NCBI GenBank assembly: GCA_964565945.1
Contig: CAZMGY010000011.1
Location: forward strand, 1 to 64,000
Direction: 5' to 3'
DNA: 64,000 nucleotides
Source: CAZMGY01 sp964565945 [NCBI: uncultured bacterium]
GTDB taxonomy: Bacteria; GCA-001730085
In this document: piece by piece, positions 34,808 to 43,829 of the stretch
Layout of the letters: each line of letters begins with the position of its first letter
Numbering within the stretch: position 1 is the stretch's first letter
Program-made: the position numbers and the translations under genes
Notes under the pieces: model-generated
The model's input: only the letters and a program-made list of their open reading frames with translations
Told to the model about the DNA's origin: nothing
The model's database searches: none

Positions 34808-37207
34808 CTATGCTATGGCGTAAATCTCTTGCTCTAATTCCTCAACAGCATCCACATACCTCTCTCGATCTCCAAATATGCTCAAAATTTCAGCGGGTGT
34901 CCCCATTTGATTGAACGGTTCTATTCTCAAAACGTCAAGGTCTTCTATATTCTCAATACCTTCATCGGCATATTTCTCAAGTAATGCCTCAATCACCTTG
35001 CGCGCTTTATCCTCATATTTAGCAAAATAGTTGCGTTTTTTCACATTCTCCGCTCTTTCTCTACGGCTTAGAGGAGGTTTATCCCAAGCAATATGACAGA
35101 CAAGGTCAAACACATCTAAGTCTTTTTTGATTTGAGATTTCAGATTTTCCAAAATAATGCCATGAGCTTCGAGTTCCTCAATAACGGCTTTCTTTTTAGT
35201 CGCACCATTCCAATGCGCAAGAAAATCATCAAGGGAACGAAATTCTTTAAGAAGATTTTTCTTTGTGTAATCTTTGAGACTCTCTGTGATAAGTTTGCCA
35301 TTAGCATCCAAATGTTGGACACGTTCATTAAGAACGGAAACGTTCACACCAGCCACATAGATCTTGCTATGAGGTTCTGCAACAATATCTCCGCCCGTAA
35401 CAGGTGGAATAGGATACTCCCCTGTTTTACCGTCACCAAAATCGACAGGCTCTCCTGTTTCAGGATCAAATATTTCCGTATCACCTTCCGGATTAATGTC
35501 TTCTTCCTTTATTTCTTCATCGCCCCTAATCTCTTTAATCATAACCGGATCACCATCAAAGGTAGAATCTGCAAAAAGATCCGTCACATTACGAAAATCC
35601 ATGATCGTAAAAAACGTTTTATCGTATTCTTCATTGATACGCGTTCCACGACCAATAATCTGCTTAAACTCCGTCATAGATCGAATATTGGCATCAAGAA
35701 CAATGAGTTTACAAGTTTGTGCATCAATGCCGGTTGTCATCAATTTGGACGTCGTCGCAATAACAGGGTATCTCTCTTCAGGGTTAATAAAATTATCGAC
35801 TTCACGTTTTCCCTGTTCATCGTCACCTGTTATACGCATAACATACTTATGACTTTCAAGAACCAATTCTGGATTTTCAATGGCTAAAGCTTGTCTCATT
35901 CTTTCGGCATGTTCAATATCAATACAAAAAACGATCGTCTTGTCATAACGGTTTGTCTTTCGCAAATATTCGGAAACTTTTCTAGCAACCAACTTTGTCC
36001 GCTCATCAATAACGATATTTTTATCAAAATCCTTTGTGTTATAAACGCGATCCTCAACAACTCTGCCGTCTTTATCTATTTTGCCAGTCTCTGGCCTCCA
36101 TCCCTCCAGATCAACATTCACTCCAACACGAAGAACCTTATAAGGGGCTAAAAATCCATCTTCTATCCCTTGCTTTAAGGTGTATGTGTAAATCGGATCG
36201 CCAAAATATTCAATGTTTGAAACGTCTTTTGTTTCTTTTGGGGTCGCTGTAAGTCCAATTTGTGTGGCAAAACTAAAATAGTTTAGAATTTCTCGCCACG
36301 CACTGTCCGCATCCGCACTGCCTCTATGACATTCGTCGACAATTACCAAATCAAAAAAATCACGGCTAAACTCATTGTAAGCATCTTTATCGTCGTTGTA
36401 ATTCGTTAAACCTTGGTACAAGGCAAGATAAATTTCAAAAGCCTTATCAACTTTTTTCTTCTTGATAATGGTCATACGATCTTTAAAGTGCTTGAAGTCA
36501 TTGCGTTTGGTCTGATCAATAAGAACATTTCGGTCAGCTAAAAACAAAATTCGTTTTTTATTTCCATTTTTCCAAAGTCGATAGATAATTTGAAAAGCTG
36601 TATAGGTTTTTCCTGTGCCAGTTGCCATAACAAGAAAGATTCTTTTTTGATCACAGGCGATGGCTTCCACCGTTCGGTTAATTGCAATTTGCTGATAATA
36701 ACGAGGAGAACGACCAGAACCATCAAAGAAGTAGTCATATGCGGCTATTTTTTCTTGTTCAGGCGTTTTAATACCTTTATGTTTTTTGTATATTTCCCAA
36801 ACCTCATCAGGAGAAGGAAAGTTATCGAGAGATAACTCTTGCTCAACTGGCTGAGAACGGCCAGAGCGGTCATGCATAATAAATCCGTCTCCGTTTGAAC
36901 TAAATGCAACCGGAAGGTCCAGAATGTCTGCATAATTTAATGCCTGTTGAAGTCCTGAACCAACAGAGTGATTATTGTCCTTTGCCTCAATAACAGCAAT
37001 AGGAATATTGGGCTTTAAGTAGAGAATAAAGTCCGCCCGTTTACGCTTTCCACGCACAGTTTTATTCCCTTTGACAAAAATACGGCCATCCGTAAAAAAG
37101 ACTTCCTCACGGATTTGTTTTTCAACATTCCAACCAGACTTTACAAGAGCTGGTAGAATAAATTTTGTGCAAATATCTCGCTCTGATAACTCTTTTTTAC
37201 TAGTCAT
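34808..37207 (-). CDS. hsdR: type I restriction endonuclease R subunit
   Basis: 799 residues. The N-terminal PD-(D/E)xK nuclease has RADF with D59 and VIEAK with E74 and K76. The SF2 translocase has ATGTGKT (195-201), DECH (291-294), GLTATP and QIIGRGTRI. The C-terminal half matches the EcoEI-type HsdR. It translocates DNA and cuts unmodified sites together with HsdM2-HsdS. Its ATG overlaps the stop of the preceding RHH gene by ATGA, so the regulator and the nuclease are coupled. The length is typical of the EcoEI (type IB) group rather than of the 1000-residue EcoKI type. Confidence 0.95.
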   Translation of the reverse strand: MTSKKELSERDICTKFILPALVKSGWNVEKQIREEVFFTDGRIFVKGNKTVRGKRKRADFILYLKPNIPIAVIEAKDNNHSVGSGLQQALNYADILDLPVAFSSNGDGFIMHDRSGRSQPVEQELSLDNFPSPDEVWEIYKKHKGIKTPEQEKIAAYDYFFDGSGRSPRYYQQIAINRTVEAIACDQKRIFLVMATGTGKTYTAFQIIYRLWKNGNKKRILFLADRNVLIDQTKRNDFKHFKDRMTIIKKKKVDKAFEIYLALYQGLTNYNDDKDAYNEFSRDFFDLVIVDECHRGSADADSAWREILNYFSFATQIGLTATPKETKDVSNIEYFGDPIYTYTLKQGIEDGFLAPYKVLRVGVNVDLEGWRPETGKIDKDGRVVEDRVYNTKDFDKNIVIDERTKLVARKVSEYLRKTNRYDKTIVFCIDIEHAERMRQALAIENPELVLESHKYVMRITGDDEQGKREVDNFINPEERYPVIATTSKLMTTGIDAQTCKLIVLDANIRSMTEFKQIIGRGTRINEEYDKTFFTIMDFRNVTDLFADSTFDGDPVMIKEIRGDEEIKEEDINPEGDTEIFDPETGEPVDFGDGKTGEYPIPPVTGGDIVAEPHSKIYVAGVNVSVLNERVQHLDANGKLITESLKDYTKKNLLKEFRSLDDFLAHWNGATKKKAVIEELEAHGIILENLKSQIKKDLDVFDLVCHIAWDKPPLSRRERAENVKKRNYFAKYEDKARKVIEALLEKYADEGIENIEDLDVLRIEPFNQMGTPAEILSIFGDRERYVDAVEELEQEIYAIA

Positions 37208-37386
37208 AAAGCACTGTCTTTTCTAATTTTTTTCTTAAAATCCGCTTCAATCAAATCTCGAATAATCGAAACCACCGTCGTGCTCTTATTCTTCTTCTGG
37301 TTCTCCAGAGCTTTTTCCTTAAGATAAAAATATTGCTCTTCCGTCAATTCAATGGTTGTTTTGCGCATTTTTGTTTTTGTGCTCAT
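37204..37386 (-). CDS. ribbon-helix-helix protein leading the hsd operon
   Basis: 60 residues, very basic. The strand KTTIELTEEQYFYLKEKALE (about 9-28) followed by a turn and the helix STTVVSIIRDLIEADF matches a ribbon-helix-helix DNA-binding dimer (CopG/Arc/MetJ fold). As the first gene of the operon, overlapping hsdR by 4 bp, it is likely an autoregulator that delays or limits restriction. Its probable operator is the tandem TTTTATAG repeat 37 bp upstream. An antitoxin role is possible but no toxin partner is present. Confidence 0.7.
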   Translation of the reverse strand: MSTKTKMRKTTIELTEEQYFYLKEKALENQKKNKSTTVVSIIRDLIEADFKKKIRKDSAL

Positions 37387-37423
37387 TTTTTCACCTCTAT
37401 ATCCCTAAATCAAAACAGGGCGA

Positions 37424-37439
37424 TTTTATAGTTTTATAG
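37424..37439. promoter_or_regulatory. tandem octamer TTTTATAG in the hsd promoter, possible RHH operator
   Basis: TTTTATAG occurs twice head-to-tail (37424-37431, 37432-37439); on the coding strand this reads CTATAAAACTATAAAA and overlaps any -10. Tandem short repeats are usual targets of RHH proteins. The same octamer is in the inverted repeats at the other end of the island. Confidence 0.45.
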
Positions 37440-37666
37440 CTTCACATATTTTATCAAATAAGAAGGCATTTAGGCAAAGAGTTTATAAGAGGTAAATAGT
37501 TGAAAGAGGAAAAGACTAAATACGATTTTTGAGCAACGTCACAAGCAAATCAACCACGATCTGGTCGCGCCCGCCAATGTAGCATTCTCTGCCGTGAATA
37601 GGGCATATCTCAAGCCTCATTTTATCAAGGGCGTTCTAAATATGATGTTACTGTTTCCATCGTTAA

Positions 37667-37804
37667 ATGCTTATAAAAGAGGTGGACTTAGAAAATGCTC
37701 AATTCAAGAGCATCTATGCTGAGAGTGAGTTAAAAGTATCTATTGCCAAGGCGCCCTTAGCAAAAAAAACTTTAAAGCCATCTCAACGGCGTGAGATTTT
37801 TTAA
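37667..37804 (+). pseudogene. IS3-family transposase fragment
   Basis: A 45-codon frame reading EVDLENAQFKSIYAESELKV and ending KKTLKPSQRREIF. It matches the leucine-zipper end of IS3 orfA (LEEENARLKKLVAELSLDK) and the junction to orfB (KKxxxPxxRRE). Both the helix-turn-helix and the integrase core are missing. Confidence 0.6.
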
Positions 37805-37926
37805 TTTTTAATAAAACAAGAAGTGTTAATCTTATTTGCTAAGTTTGTATCAGCAGTAACAGAACTTACTATGTATCAAGCAAAACTCAGTAATGAAAAT
37901 GCTATGATTGCTGATACCTGTTTCTG

Positions 37927-37955
37927 TTTACAAATAACTTGGAAGAATGTATAAT
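37927..37955 (+). promoter_or_regulatory. promoter of gltA
   Basis: TTTACA (37927-37932), 17-bp spacer, perfect TATAAT (37950-37955). Transcription would start near 37962, downstream of the longest in-frame start at 37939, which decides against that start. Confidence 0.7.
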
Positions 37956-38004
37956 ACCACCTTGTTGTCAACAATGGATCAAAATCCGTAAGTGCGGGCT
38001 TTGT

Positions 38005-39276
38005 ATGGAAACTATGGATAAAACTGTTAAAATTGTTTTAGATAATAAAGAACTTGACCTTCCTGTAATTGTGGGAACTGAAAATGAGTATGGCATAGAC
38101 ATTTCCAAATTGCGTTCCGAAACAGGCTACATCACATTTGACCCAGGTTATGCGAATACGGGTGCTACTGAAAGTGCTGTGACTTTTTTAGATGGTGAAC
38201 AAGGTGTTTTGCGTTACCGCGGTTATCCGATTGAACAGTTGGCTGAAAAAGCTAGCTTTTTGGAAGTGGCTTGGCTTTTAGTTTATGGCGAAATGCCAAA
38301 TGCATCTGAGTTACAAGAATTTGAAAGCCAAGTTTTTCAAAACAGTGTTGTGTCGGAAGATGTGTTTAAAATTTTTGGTGGTTTTGTCAAGGAAGCTCAT
38401 CCGATGGCGATGTTATCTTCTGGTGTGATGGCCTTGTCGGGTTATCATCAAGAGTTGATCCAAACCGAACTTGATGATGCGACGAAACAAAGTTTATTAG
38501 CTCATGTGATTGGAAAGGTGGCGACCCTAGCGGCGGCCATCTTTCGTGTTAAGCAAGGATTAGAGCCTATAGTATCTCGTAATAACTTGGGCTATGAAGA
38601 CAATTTTTGGCACATGATGTTTGGCCAAGATGGTCCCGCCAATGAAACTGTGATTCAGGCTTTGCGTGTTCTTTTGATTTTGCATGCAGATCACGAGCAA
38701 AACTGTAGCACTTCTACAGTGCGTTTGATAGGGAGTTCGTTGGCCAATTTGTTTGCTTCTCTTTCTGGTGGTATTGTGGCTTTGTGGGGACCACTTCATG
38801 GGGGTGCTAACCAAAAGATGATCGAAATGCTCCAAATGATTGAGCAAGATGGTGGCGATTATCAAAAGTATATCGACAAGGCCAAGGACAAAAATGATCC
38901 TTTCCGTTTGATGGGTTTCGGCCATCGTGTCTATCGCCAGATTGACCCTCGAGCTGGTGTGATTAAAGCTAAATGTGATGCTTTGCTGGATGCCTTGGGT
39001 GTTGAAGATCCTTTATTGTGCATTGCCAAAGAACTCGAGTGCGTGGCTCTCGAAGATGAGTATTTCATCGAGCGTAAGCTTTGCCCTAATATTGATTTCT
39101 ATAGCGGCATTATGTACCGTGCCATGGGCATTCCAGTCGATATGTTTACTGTACTTTTTGCCCTGGGGCGCGCCCCAGGTTGGGTGGCTCATTGGAAAGA
39201 AATGGTGGAAAGTCCCACTTTTCGCATTGGTCGTCCGCGTCAAATCTATACTGGGCAACCCAAACGCAATTTGTAG
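38005..39276 (+). CDS. gltA: citrate synthase
   Basis: 423 residues from ATG 38005 (38014 is an equal alternative, MDKTVK). The sequence starts with a typical beta-hairpin domain (LDLPVIVGTENEYGIDISKL), followed by DPGYANTG and the conserved GVLRYRGYPIEQLAE. Catalytic residues are in GPLHGGANQK (His) and GFGHRVYRQIDPRA (His), with the final Asp in the LCPNIDFYSG segment. It condenses oxaloacetate and acetyl-CoA. The N-terminal extension is of the hexameric Gram-negative type. It lies beyond the hsd island from mdh/sucCD. Confidence 0.94.
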   Translation: METMDKTVKIVLDNKELDLPVIVGTENEYGIDISKLRSETGYITFDPGYANTGATESAVTFLDGEQGVLRYRGYPIEQLAEKASFLEVAWLLVYGEMPNASELQEFESQVFQNSVVSEDVFKIFGGFVKEAHPMAMLSSGVMALSGYHQELIQTELDDATKQSLLAHVIGKVATLAAAIFRVKQGLEPIVSRNNLGYEDNFWHMMFGQDGPANETVIQALRVLLILHADHEQNCSTSTVRLIGSSLANLFASLSGGIVALWGPLHGGANQKMIEMLQMIEQDGGDYQKYIDKAKDKNDPFRLMGFGHRVYRQIDPRAGVIKAKCDALLDALGVEDPLLCIAKELECVALEDEYFIERKLCPNIDFYSGIMYRAMGIPVDMFTVLFALGRAPGWVAHWKEMVESPTFRIGRPRQIYTGQPKRNL

Positions 39277-39628
39277 TTAACGCATCCTCTTTTGAATGGT
39301 ATATCAAAAAATTTTTTTTGGGGAGGGGGGGTGCAGTATTTATGAGGCAGTTGTAGATATTTTTTGAAGTCACATCATTTTTGTGTATAAAACGAAAATA
39401 TTGCAAAATAGATTAAAACCTATGACTAATTCCTTATCATCGATGATGATGTACTTTTTAAAACCATACCGCGTTCGGCTTGCTTTTTTGGTTTCTCAGC
39501 TGGAAAAGACATATTTTCTTATCCAAAAATACTCCTAACCTATGATAAAATAGACCTTTCTTTAAAAATTGTTTCAAGGGCGACGTCCTATGAGTGTATC
39601 GGTGACGGAACAGGGTGAAGGAGCCAAA
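39277..39628. other. 352-bp gap before purH
   Basis: AT-rich with a G-rich run near 39320-39332. I see nothing but the -10 element at 39543-39551 and a short in-frame stretch (ATG 39590) directly before the chosen purH start. Confidence 0.4.
39543..39551 (+). promoter_or_regulatory. extended -10 element of purH
   Basis: TGATAAAAT, about 80 bp before the purH start; no clear -35. Confidence 0.45.
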
Positions 39629-41173
39629 ATGAGTATTCAGCGTACCAAAATTCAAAATGTATTGATCAGTGTATCCGATAAAGTCGCTATTTTAGAGTTT
39701 GCTCAAAAACTTTCGGCTTTTGGCGTACGTATTTTATCGACGGGGGGGACGGCTCAACTTCTATCCGATAATGGCGTGGAGATTACGAATGTTTCGGATT
39801 ACACTGGTTATCCCGAAATGCTCGACGGACGCGTTAAAACTTTGCACCCCAAAATTCATGGGGGTCTTTTAGGTTTGCGTGATAATCAAGCCCATCTCGA
39901 CAAAATGAAGGAGCACGACATTGAAGCAATCGATATGGTGGTGGTCAATTTGTACCCTTTTGAAGCTACGATTGCAAAAGAAGGTGTATCTTTGGATGAG
40001 GCGATTGAAAACATTGATATTGGTGGACCGACAATGTTGCGTTCTGCGGCTAAAAATAACTCTTTTGTGACTGTGGTGTGTGATCCTGTCGATTATGATG
40101 CCGTGATTAAAGAAATGCAAAACAACGAAGGGATGATGGGGGAAGACAGCAATTATGATTTAGCAGTCAAGGTGTTTAAGCACACGGCCCGCTATGATAT
40201 GGCGATCGCTCAATACTTGTCGAATGAAAATTTTATTGGTTACACCTTTGATAAAATACAAGATTTGCGCTACGGAGAAAACCCCCATCAAAAGGCAGCC
40301 TTTTACAAGGATCCTAAGGTGAGTGAAATTGCGATTGAAAATGCCAAGCAGTTGCAAGGCAAGAAGTTGTCTTTCAATAACATTTGGGATTGCAATGCCT
40401 CTTTAGAACTCGTTAAAGAGTTTAGCGATACCACCGCTGTGATTGTGAAGCATACGAATCCTTGTGGTGTGGCTCAAGCTTCTACTTTGCTGGAGGCATA
40501 CACCGAAGCTCGTTCGGTTGATCCAGTGTCGGCCTTTGGAGGGATTATTGCTTTTAATCGACCTGTCGATGCTGCGACGGCCAAAGAAATTACTTCGACT
40601 TTTGTGGAAGCAGTGATTGCACCTTCTTTTGAGGCGGACGCGATGGCAGTTTTGGCTGAGAAATCGAATCTTCGCTTGCTGGCTGTGGGCAACTTTGATG
40701 GACAGCGTGATCGCAAACAAAAAGATATCAAAAAAGTGGTTGGGGGGTTGTTAATTCAAGAGCGTGACTTGGAAATGGTGAGTCGCGATGATTTGAAGGT
40801 CGTGACCGAAACACACCCAACCGAAGAGCAACTGGAGGCTTTGTTATTCAATTGGAAAGTTTGCAAACATGTGAAAAGCAATGCGATTGTCTATGGCACG
40901 AAGGGCAAAGTTTTAGGTGTGGGAGCAGGGCAAATGAGTCGAGTTGATTCGGCCCAAATTGGCGCAAGCAAAGCCAATGTTGATTTAGAGGGATGTGTTC
41001 TAGCCTCTGACGCCTTTTTTCCTTTTCGCGATGCTGTTGACGCTGTGGCCCAAGTGGGTGTAAAGGCGATTATTCAGCCTGGAGGTTCGATGCGCGATGA
41101 AGAGGTGATTGCGGCTTGCAATGAACATGGCATTGCTATGGTGTTCACCAGTATGAGACATTTTAAACATTAA
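39629..41173 (+). CDS. purH: bifunctional AICAR formyltransferase / IMP cyclohydrolase
   Basis: 514 residues. The N-terminal MGS-like IMP cyclohydrolase domain has [17 protein letters not shown] and [16 protein letters not shown] (about 65-80). The C-terminal transformylase has [15 protein letters not shown] (about 213-227), [10 protein letters not shown] (about 274-283) and an [12 protein letters not shown] stretch (about 462). It performs the last two steps of IMP synthesis. ATG 39629 is chosen because AAGGAG is at 39618-39623; ATG 39590 would add 13 residues. It lies 32 bp before purD. Confidence 0.96.
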   Translation: MSIQRTKIQNVLISVSDKVAILEFAQKLSAFGVRILSTGGTAQLLSDNGVEITNVSDYTGYPEMLDGRVKTLHPKIHGGLLGLRDNQAHLDKMKEHDIEAIDMVVVNLYPFEATIAKEGVSLDEAIENIDIGGPTMLRSAAKNNSFVTVVCDPVDYDAVIKEMQNNEGMMGEDSNYDLAVKVFKHTARYDMAIAQYLSNENFIGYTFDKIQDLRYGENPHQKAAFYKDPKVSEIAIENAKQLQGKKLSFNNIWDCNASLELVKEFSDTTAVIVKHTNPCGVAQASTLLEAYTEARSVDPVSAFGGIIAFNRPVDAATAKEITSTFVEAVIAPSFEADAMAVLAEKSNLRLLAVGNFDGQRDRKQKDIKKVVGGLLIQERDLEMVSRDDLKVVTETHPTEEQLEALLFNWKVCKHVKSNAIVYGTKGKVLGVGAGQMSRVDSAQIGASKANVDLEGCVLASDAFFPFRDAVDAVAQVGVKAIIQPGGSMRDEEVIAACNEHGIAMVFTSMRHFKH

Positions 41174-41205
41174 GAAAAATTTTAAAAAAATAAAGGGAAG
41201 GGTTT

Positions 41206-42471
41206 ATGAAAGTTTTGGTGGTTGGTTCTGGCGGTCGTGAACACACATTAGCATGGATGTTGAGGCAAAGTGAGCAAGTGACCGAGCTTTATTGCGCCCC
41301 AGGTAATGCTGGGATGGCCGAAATTTCTGCTTGTGTGGATATTGCGGCCAATGATATTCCGGCGTTAACGGAATGGGCTTTGATTCACCAGATTGACTTA
41401 ACGGTTGTCGGGCCAGAAGATCCCTTGGTGGCTGGTTTGGTCGATGTGTTTGAGAGTAAAGGTTTGCGTGTGTTTGGACCGCATAAAGATGCAGCTAAGC
41501 TCGAAGGTAGCAAGGCCTATATGAAAGACTTTCTTAAAAAATATTTTATTCCCACAGCTGCCTACGAAACCTTTGAAAGCAAAGAAGAGGCTTGGGTTTA
41601 TGTGCAACAGCAAGGAGCGCCGATTGTGGTCAAAACCGATGGTTTAGCCGCAGGTAAAGGAGCCTTTGTATGCATGACCATGGATGAAGCTGAGCAGGCT
41701 TTGAGCACGATTTTTGATGACAAAGCTTTCGGATCGTCGGGAGATCGCGTGGTGGTCGAAGAGTTTATGGAAGGTGAGGAAGTTTCGATTTTGGCTTTTT
41801 GCGATGGCGATCATGCCCTTATTATGGATGCCTCGCAAGACCATAAACGTATTTTTGATAACAATGAGGGGCCTAATACTGGAGGTATGGGGGCCTATTG
41901 TCCAGCACTGGTGGTGACCGACGAGTTGTATGCGCAAATTCGTGACAAAATTATTATTCCGACCTTGGATGGAATGAAACACGAAGGAGCTCCTTACAAA
42001 GGAATTTTGTATGCAGGTCTTATGATCACCTCTGAAGGACCTAAGGTTGTGGAATATAATGTGCGCTTGGGGGATCCAGAAACTCAGGTGGTGTTGCCAC
42101 GGCTCAAAAGCGACCTGGTCAACGTGATGCAAGCTTGCATTGATGGCCATGTTTTGGACTATCGCTTGGAGTGGGATGAGCGAGTAGCGGTTTGTGTGGT
42201 GCTTGTTTCGGAAGGTTACCCTGGATCTTATCCTAAAGGTAAAGTCATTCATATTGACGCGTCTCTTAAAGATAATCCAGATGTCTTGATCTTTCATGCG
42301 GGGACAGCTAGCAAAGATTGTGTTTGCAGTACATCGGGTGGACGTGTTTTGGGTGTAACGGCGTATGGTGCTAACATTAAAGAGGCCATTGATACCGTTT
42401 ATCAAGCGATTCCTAAGATTCAATTTGAGGGAATGCACTATCGAAAGGATATAGGGTATCGTGCGGTCTAG
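41206..42471 (+). CDS. purD: phosphoribosylamine-glycine ligase
   Basis: 421 residues. It starts MKVLVVGSGGREHTLAW, the PurD signature, with VVGPEDPLVAGL (about 66-77), an ATP-grasp domain containing PIVVKTDGLAAGKGAFV (about 140) and the DQDHKR-like stretch with GPNTGGMGAYCPA (about 223-235), and later RLGDPETQVVLPRL. It joins glycine to phosphoribosylamine early in purine synthesis. AAGGGAAGGG precedes the ATG. purH and purD form one operon; a purE fossil lies 0.5 kb downstream. Confidence 0.96.
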   Translation: MKVLVVGSGGREHTLAWMLRQSEQVTELYCAPGNAGMAEISACVDIAANDIPALTEWALIHQIDLTVVGPEDPLVAGLVDVFESKGLRVFGPHKDAAKLEGSKAYMKDFLKKYFIPTAAYETFESKEEAWVYVQQQGAPIVVKTDGLAAGKGAFVCMTMDEAEQALSTIFDDKAFGSSGDRVVVEEFMEGEEVSILAFCDGDHALIMDASQDHKRIFDNNEGPNTGGMGAYCPALVVTDELYAQIRDKIIIPTLDGMKHEGAPYKGILYAGLMITSEGPKVVEYNVRLGDPETQVVLPRLKSDLVNVMQACIDGHVLDYRLEWDERVAVCVVLVSEGYPGSYPKGKVIHIDASLKDNPDVLIFHAGTASKDCVCSTSGGRVLGVTAYGANIKEAIDTVYQAIPKIQFEGMHYRKDIGYRAV

Positions 42472-42534
42472 TTGGCACTCTAGATAATTTAAGGGGCTGT
42501 ACATAAATTATGTGACACGCTATAAATGTTTTTA

Positions 42535-42693
42535 TTACTCAAAACTTTTAAAAGCGTGTACATTTCGCTCCATTCTAGTTATCTCATCTGGAGTTAAATT
42601 CCCTAGAGATTGGTGTGGTCGAACCTCATTATATTTTATAATCCACTTCTGTGTAATAGCTCTCACTTCCTCCAAACTTTGAAAAATTTTGGC
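42535..42693 (-). pseudogene. C-terminal fragment of an IS3-family transposase (orfB)
   Basis: The minus-strand frame reads AKIFQSLEEVRAITQKWIIK, then YNEVRPHQSLGNLTPDEI, and stops at 42535. YNxxRPHxSLGxLTP is the C-terminal signature of the IS3 DDE integrase domain. Upstream homology ends abruptly at about 42693, so the catalytic domain is gone. Confidence 0.85.
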
Positions 42694-42832
42694 GTTATAG
42701 GGTGCGAAGGGAGGAATAGGGCAACGACTACTCTGGATTGGTAAAAGGTATCCGTATCCCCTTGCTAGGAACGGTTGGCGTCGTCCCTGGAGCCTTCGTT
42801 TTTTGAGGCCTTAAAGTCGGACAACTTTCGTG

Positions 42833-42838
42833 TATAAT
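42833..42838 (+). promoter_or_regulatory. -10 element of tRNA-Arg
   Basis: A perfect TATAAT, 15 bp before the tRNA. No good -35 hexamer is visible. Confidence 0.4.
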
Positions 42839-42852
42839 AAAGCTTTGTGTAT

Positions 42853-42926
42853 GCGCCTGTAGCTCAGCTGGATAGAGCGTCGGCCTCCGGAGCCGAAGGT
42901 CACAGGTTCGAATCCTGTTAGGCGTA
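42853..42926 (+). tRNA. tRNA-Arg (CCG)
   Basis: Acceptor GCGCCTG pairs with TAGGCGT (two G-U pairs), D-stem GCTC/GAGC, anticodon stem TCGGC/GCCGA with loop CTCCGGA and anticodon CCG, T-arm ACAGG-TTCGAAT-CCTGT. The discriminator is A; CCA is not encoded. Confidence 0.95.
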
Positions 42927-42997
42927 TAAAATAAGGTAAAGTCCTGGGAATATCAAATCCTGTCAGGTAAGAAAACAAAGTGCGGTTGGCAAGGCAA

Positions 42998-43147
42998 ATG
43001 ATTATGGCACAAGTTGCACTCTTAACAGGCAGCGATGGCGATCTTTCGCTGATTGATTGTGCGATTGAAATGCTTAAAACATTTGAGGTGTTAGCACAAA
43101 AATTGGTGGATTATAAGACTGAGATGGTGGCCGAAGTGAAAGCTTAA
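42998..43147 (+). pseudogene. purE: purE remnant with a large internal deletion
   Basis: A 49-codon frame. Its first part, MAQVALLTGSDGDLSLIDCA then IEMLKTFEV, matches the PurE N-terminus (VGIIMGSDSDLPVMxxAxxxLxxFxV). Its last part, LAQKLVDYKTEMVAEVKA, matches the PurE C-terminal helix. About 100 residues between them, with the active site (SAHR and the glycine-rich GGAAHLPGM region), are missing, so the enzyme N5-CAIR mutase cannot work. It lies downstream of purH-purD, where a purE gene would fit. Confidence 0.65.
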
Positions 43148-43193
43148 AATCAGCCACTCTTTAGAGTTTAGATGTTTGTTTGAGGAGGGAATC

Positions 43194-43796
43194 ATGAAGG
43201 TCGAAATTCACAAAGATATGGCGACAGGGGATTTATTAGAGTTGTCGGAGCAAGTGGCGAAGGTGATTCGTGAGGGAGGCTTGGCTGTTGTTCCAACCGA
43301 AACTGTCTACGGCATTGCCACTGATATTCGTTGCCCCCAAATATGTCAGATGATTTACCAAATCAAAAATCGTGACCCCAAAAAGCCTTTTTCTTGGCAT
43401 ATTGGGGAGTTGGAGCAAATTAATTTTCCAATTGATAAAGCTATTTTTCAGCAATTGGCGCAAAAATTTTGGCCAGGGCCTTTAACCATGGTGGTTCCTC
43501 ATCCGACAGACGGTACGGTCGGTTTGCGCTATCCAGATCATGAGGTGTTTCATGCCATTTCCTATGCTGTAGGAGCTCCTATGTTGGCGACAAGTGCTAA
43601 TATTTCGAGTGAGGCAAGCCCAGCTCGTATCGAGGATATTTCTGAGCAGGTGTTGAAGCATGTCGATGTGGTTGTCGATGCTGGTCCCTGCGATGTAGGG
43701 CAAGACTCGACAGTGATTGATGTATGTGGTGCGAATATTCAAATGCTACGAGAAGGCTCTCTTAGTTTTAAAGATTTGATACAAGCCCTAGCTTAA
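43194..43796 (+). CDS. tsaC: YrdC/Sua5-type threonylcarbamoyl-AMP synthase
   Basis: 200 residues. The YrdC core has GGLAVVPTETVYGIATDI (about 28-45), KNRDPKKPF (about 61-69), FWPGPLTMVV (about 95-104), the TSANISSEASP segment (about 141-151) and a DSTVIDV strand near the end. It makes the threonylcarbamoyl adenylate used for the t6A37 modification of ANN-decoding tRNAs. It is the short form without the Sua5 C-terminal domain. ATG 43194 follows GAGGAGGG; a start at 43176 lies before that site. Confidence 0.9.
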   Translation: MKVEIHKDMATGDLLELSEQVAKVIREGGLAVVPTETVYGIATDIRCPQICQMIYQIKNRDPKKPFSWHIGELEQINFPIDKAIFQQLAQKFWPGPLTMVVPHPTDGTVGLRYPDHEVFHAISYAVGAPMLATSANISSEASPARIEDISEQVLKHVDVVVDAGPCDVGQDSTVIDVCGANIQMLREGSLSFKDLIQALA

Positions 43797-43829
43797 CAAA
43801 TAGAAAGGACATTTGTGATGATGCAGTGA

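Larger units (their letters stand above)
37387..38004. other. 618-bp gap between the hsd operon and gltA
   Basis: Contains the hsd promoter region with its tandem repeat, an unidentified minus-strand frame at 37516-37620 that reads MRLEICPIHGRECYIGGRDQ and stops soon after, an IS3 transposase fragment, the inverted repeat GTATCAGCA (37847-37855) with TGCTGATAC (37909-37917), and the gltA promoter. Confidence 0.5.
42472..43193. other. 722-bp fossil-rich gap around tRNA-Arg
   Basis: In order: a sequence like an IS end (GGGGCTGTACATAAATT, 42493-42509), an IS3 orfB fragment on the minus strand, a frame near 42720-42805 reading GNDYSGLVKGIRIPLLGTVG and ending at a stop (perhaps an acetamidase/formamidase remnant), tRNA-Arg, and a purE remnant. 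No intact protein gene is visible. Confidence 0.5.

Noticed and set aside
35132-35887. A 251-codon plus-strand frame opposite hsdR
   Set aside because: Its rich Phe, Ile, Arg and Asn composition is what the complement of AT-rich hsdR codons gives; hsdR carries all helicase motifs in this stretch.
37939-38004. Longer N-terminus for citrate synthase starting at 37939
   Set aside because: A strong promoter with TATAAT at 37950-37955 puts the transcript start downstream of that codon, and the extra residues do not resemble citrate synthase.
41644-42504. A 286-codon minus-strand frame opposite purD
   Set aside because: It has no domain and a His/Asn/Arg-rich composition typical of the antisense of a coding gene; purD is intact and well supported.
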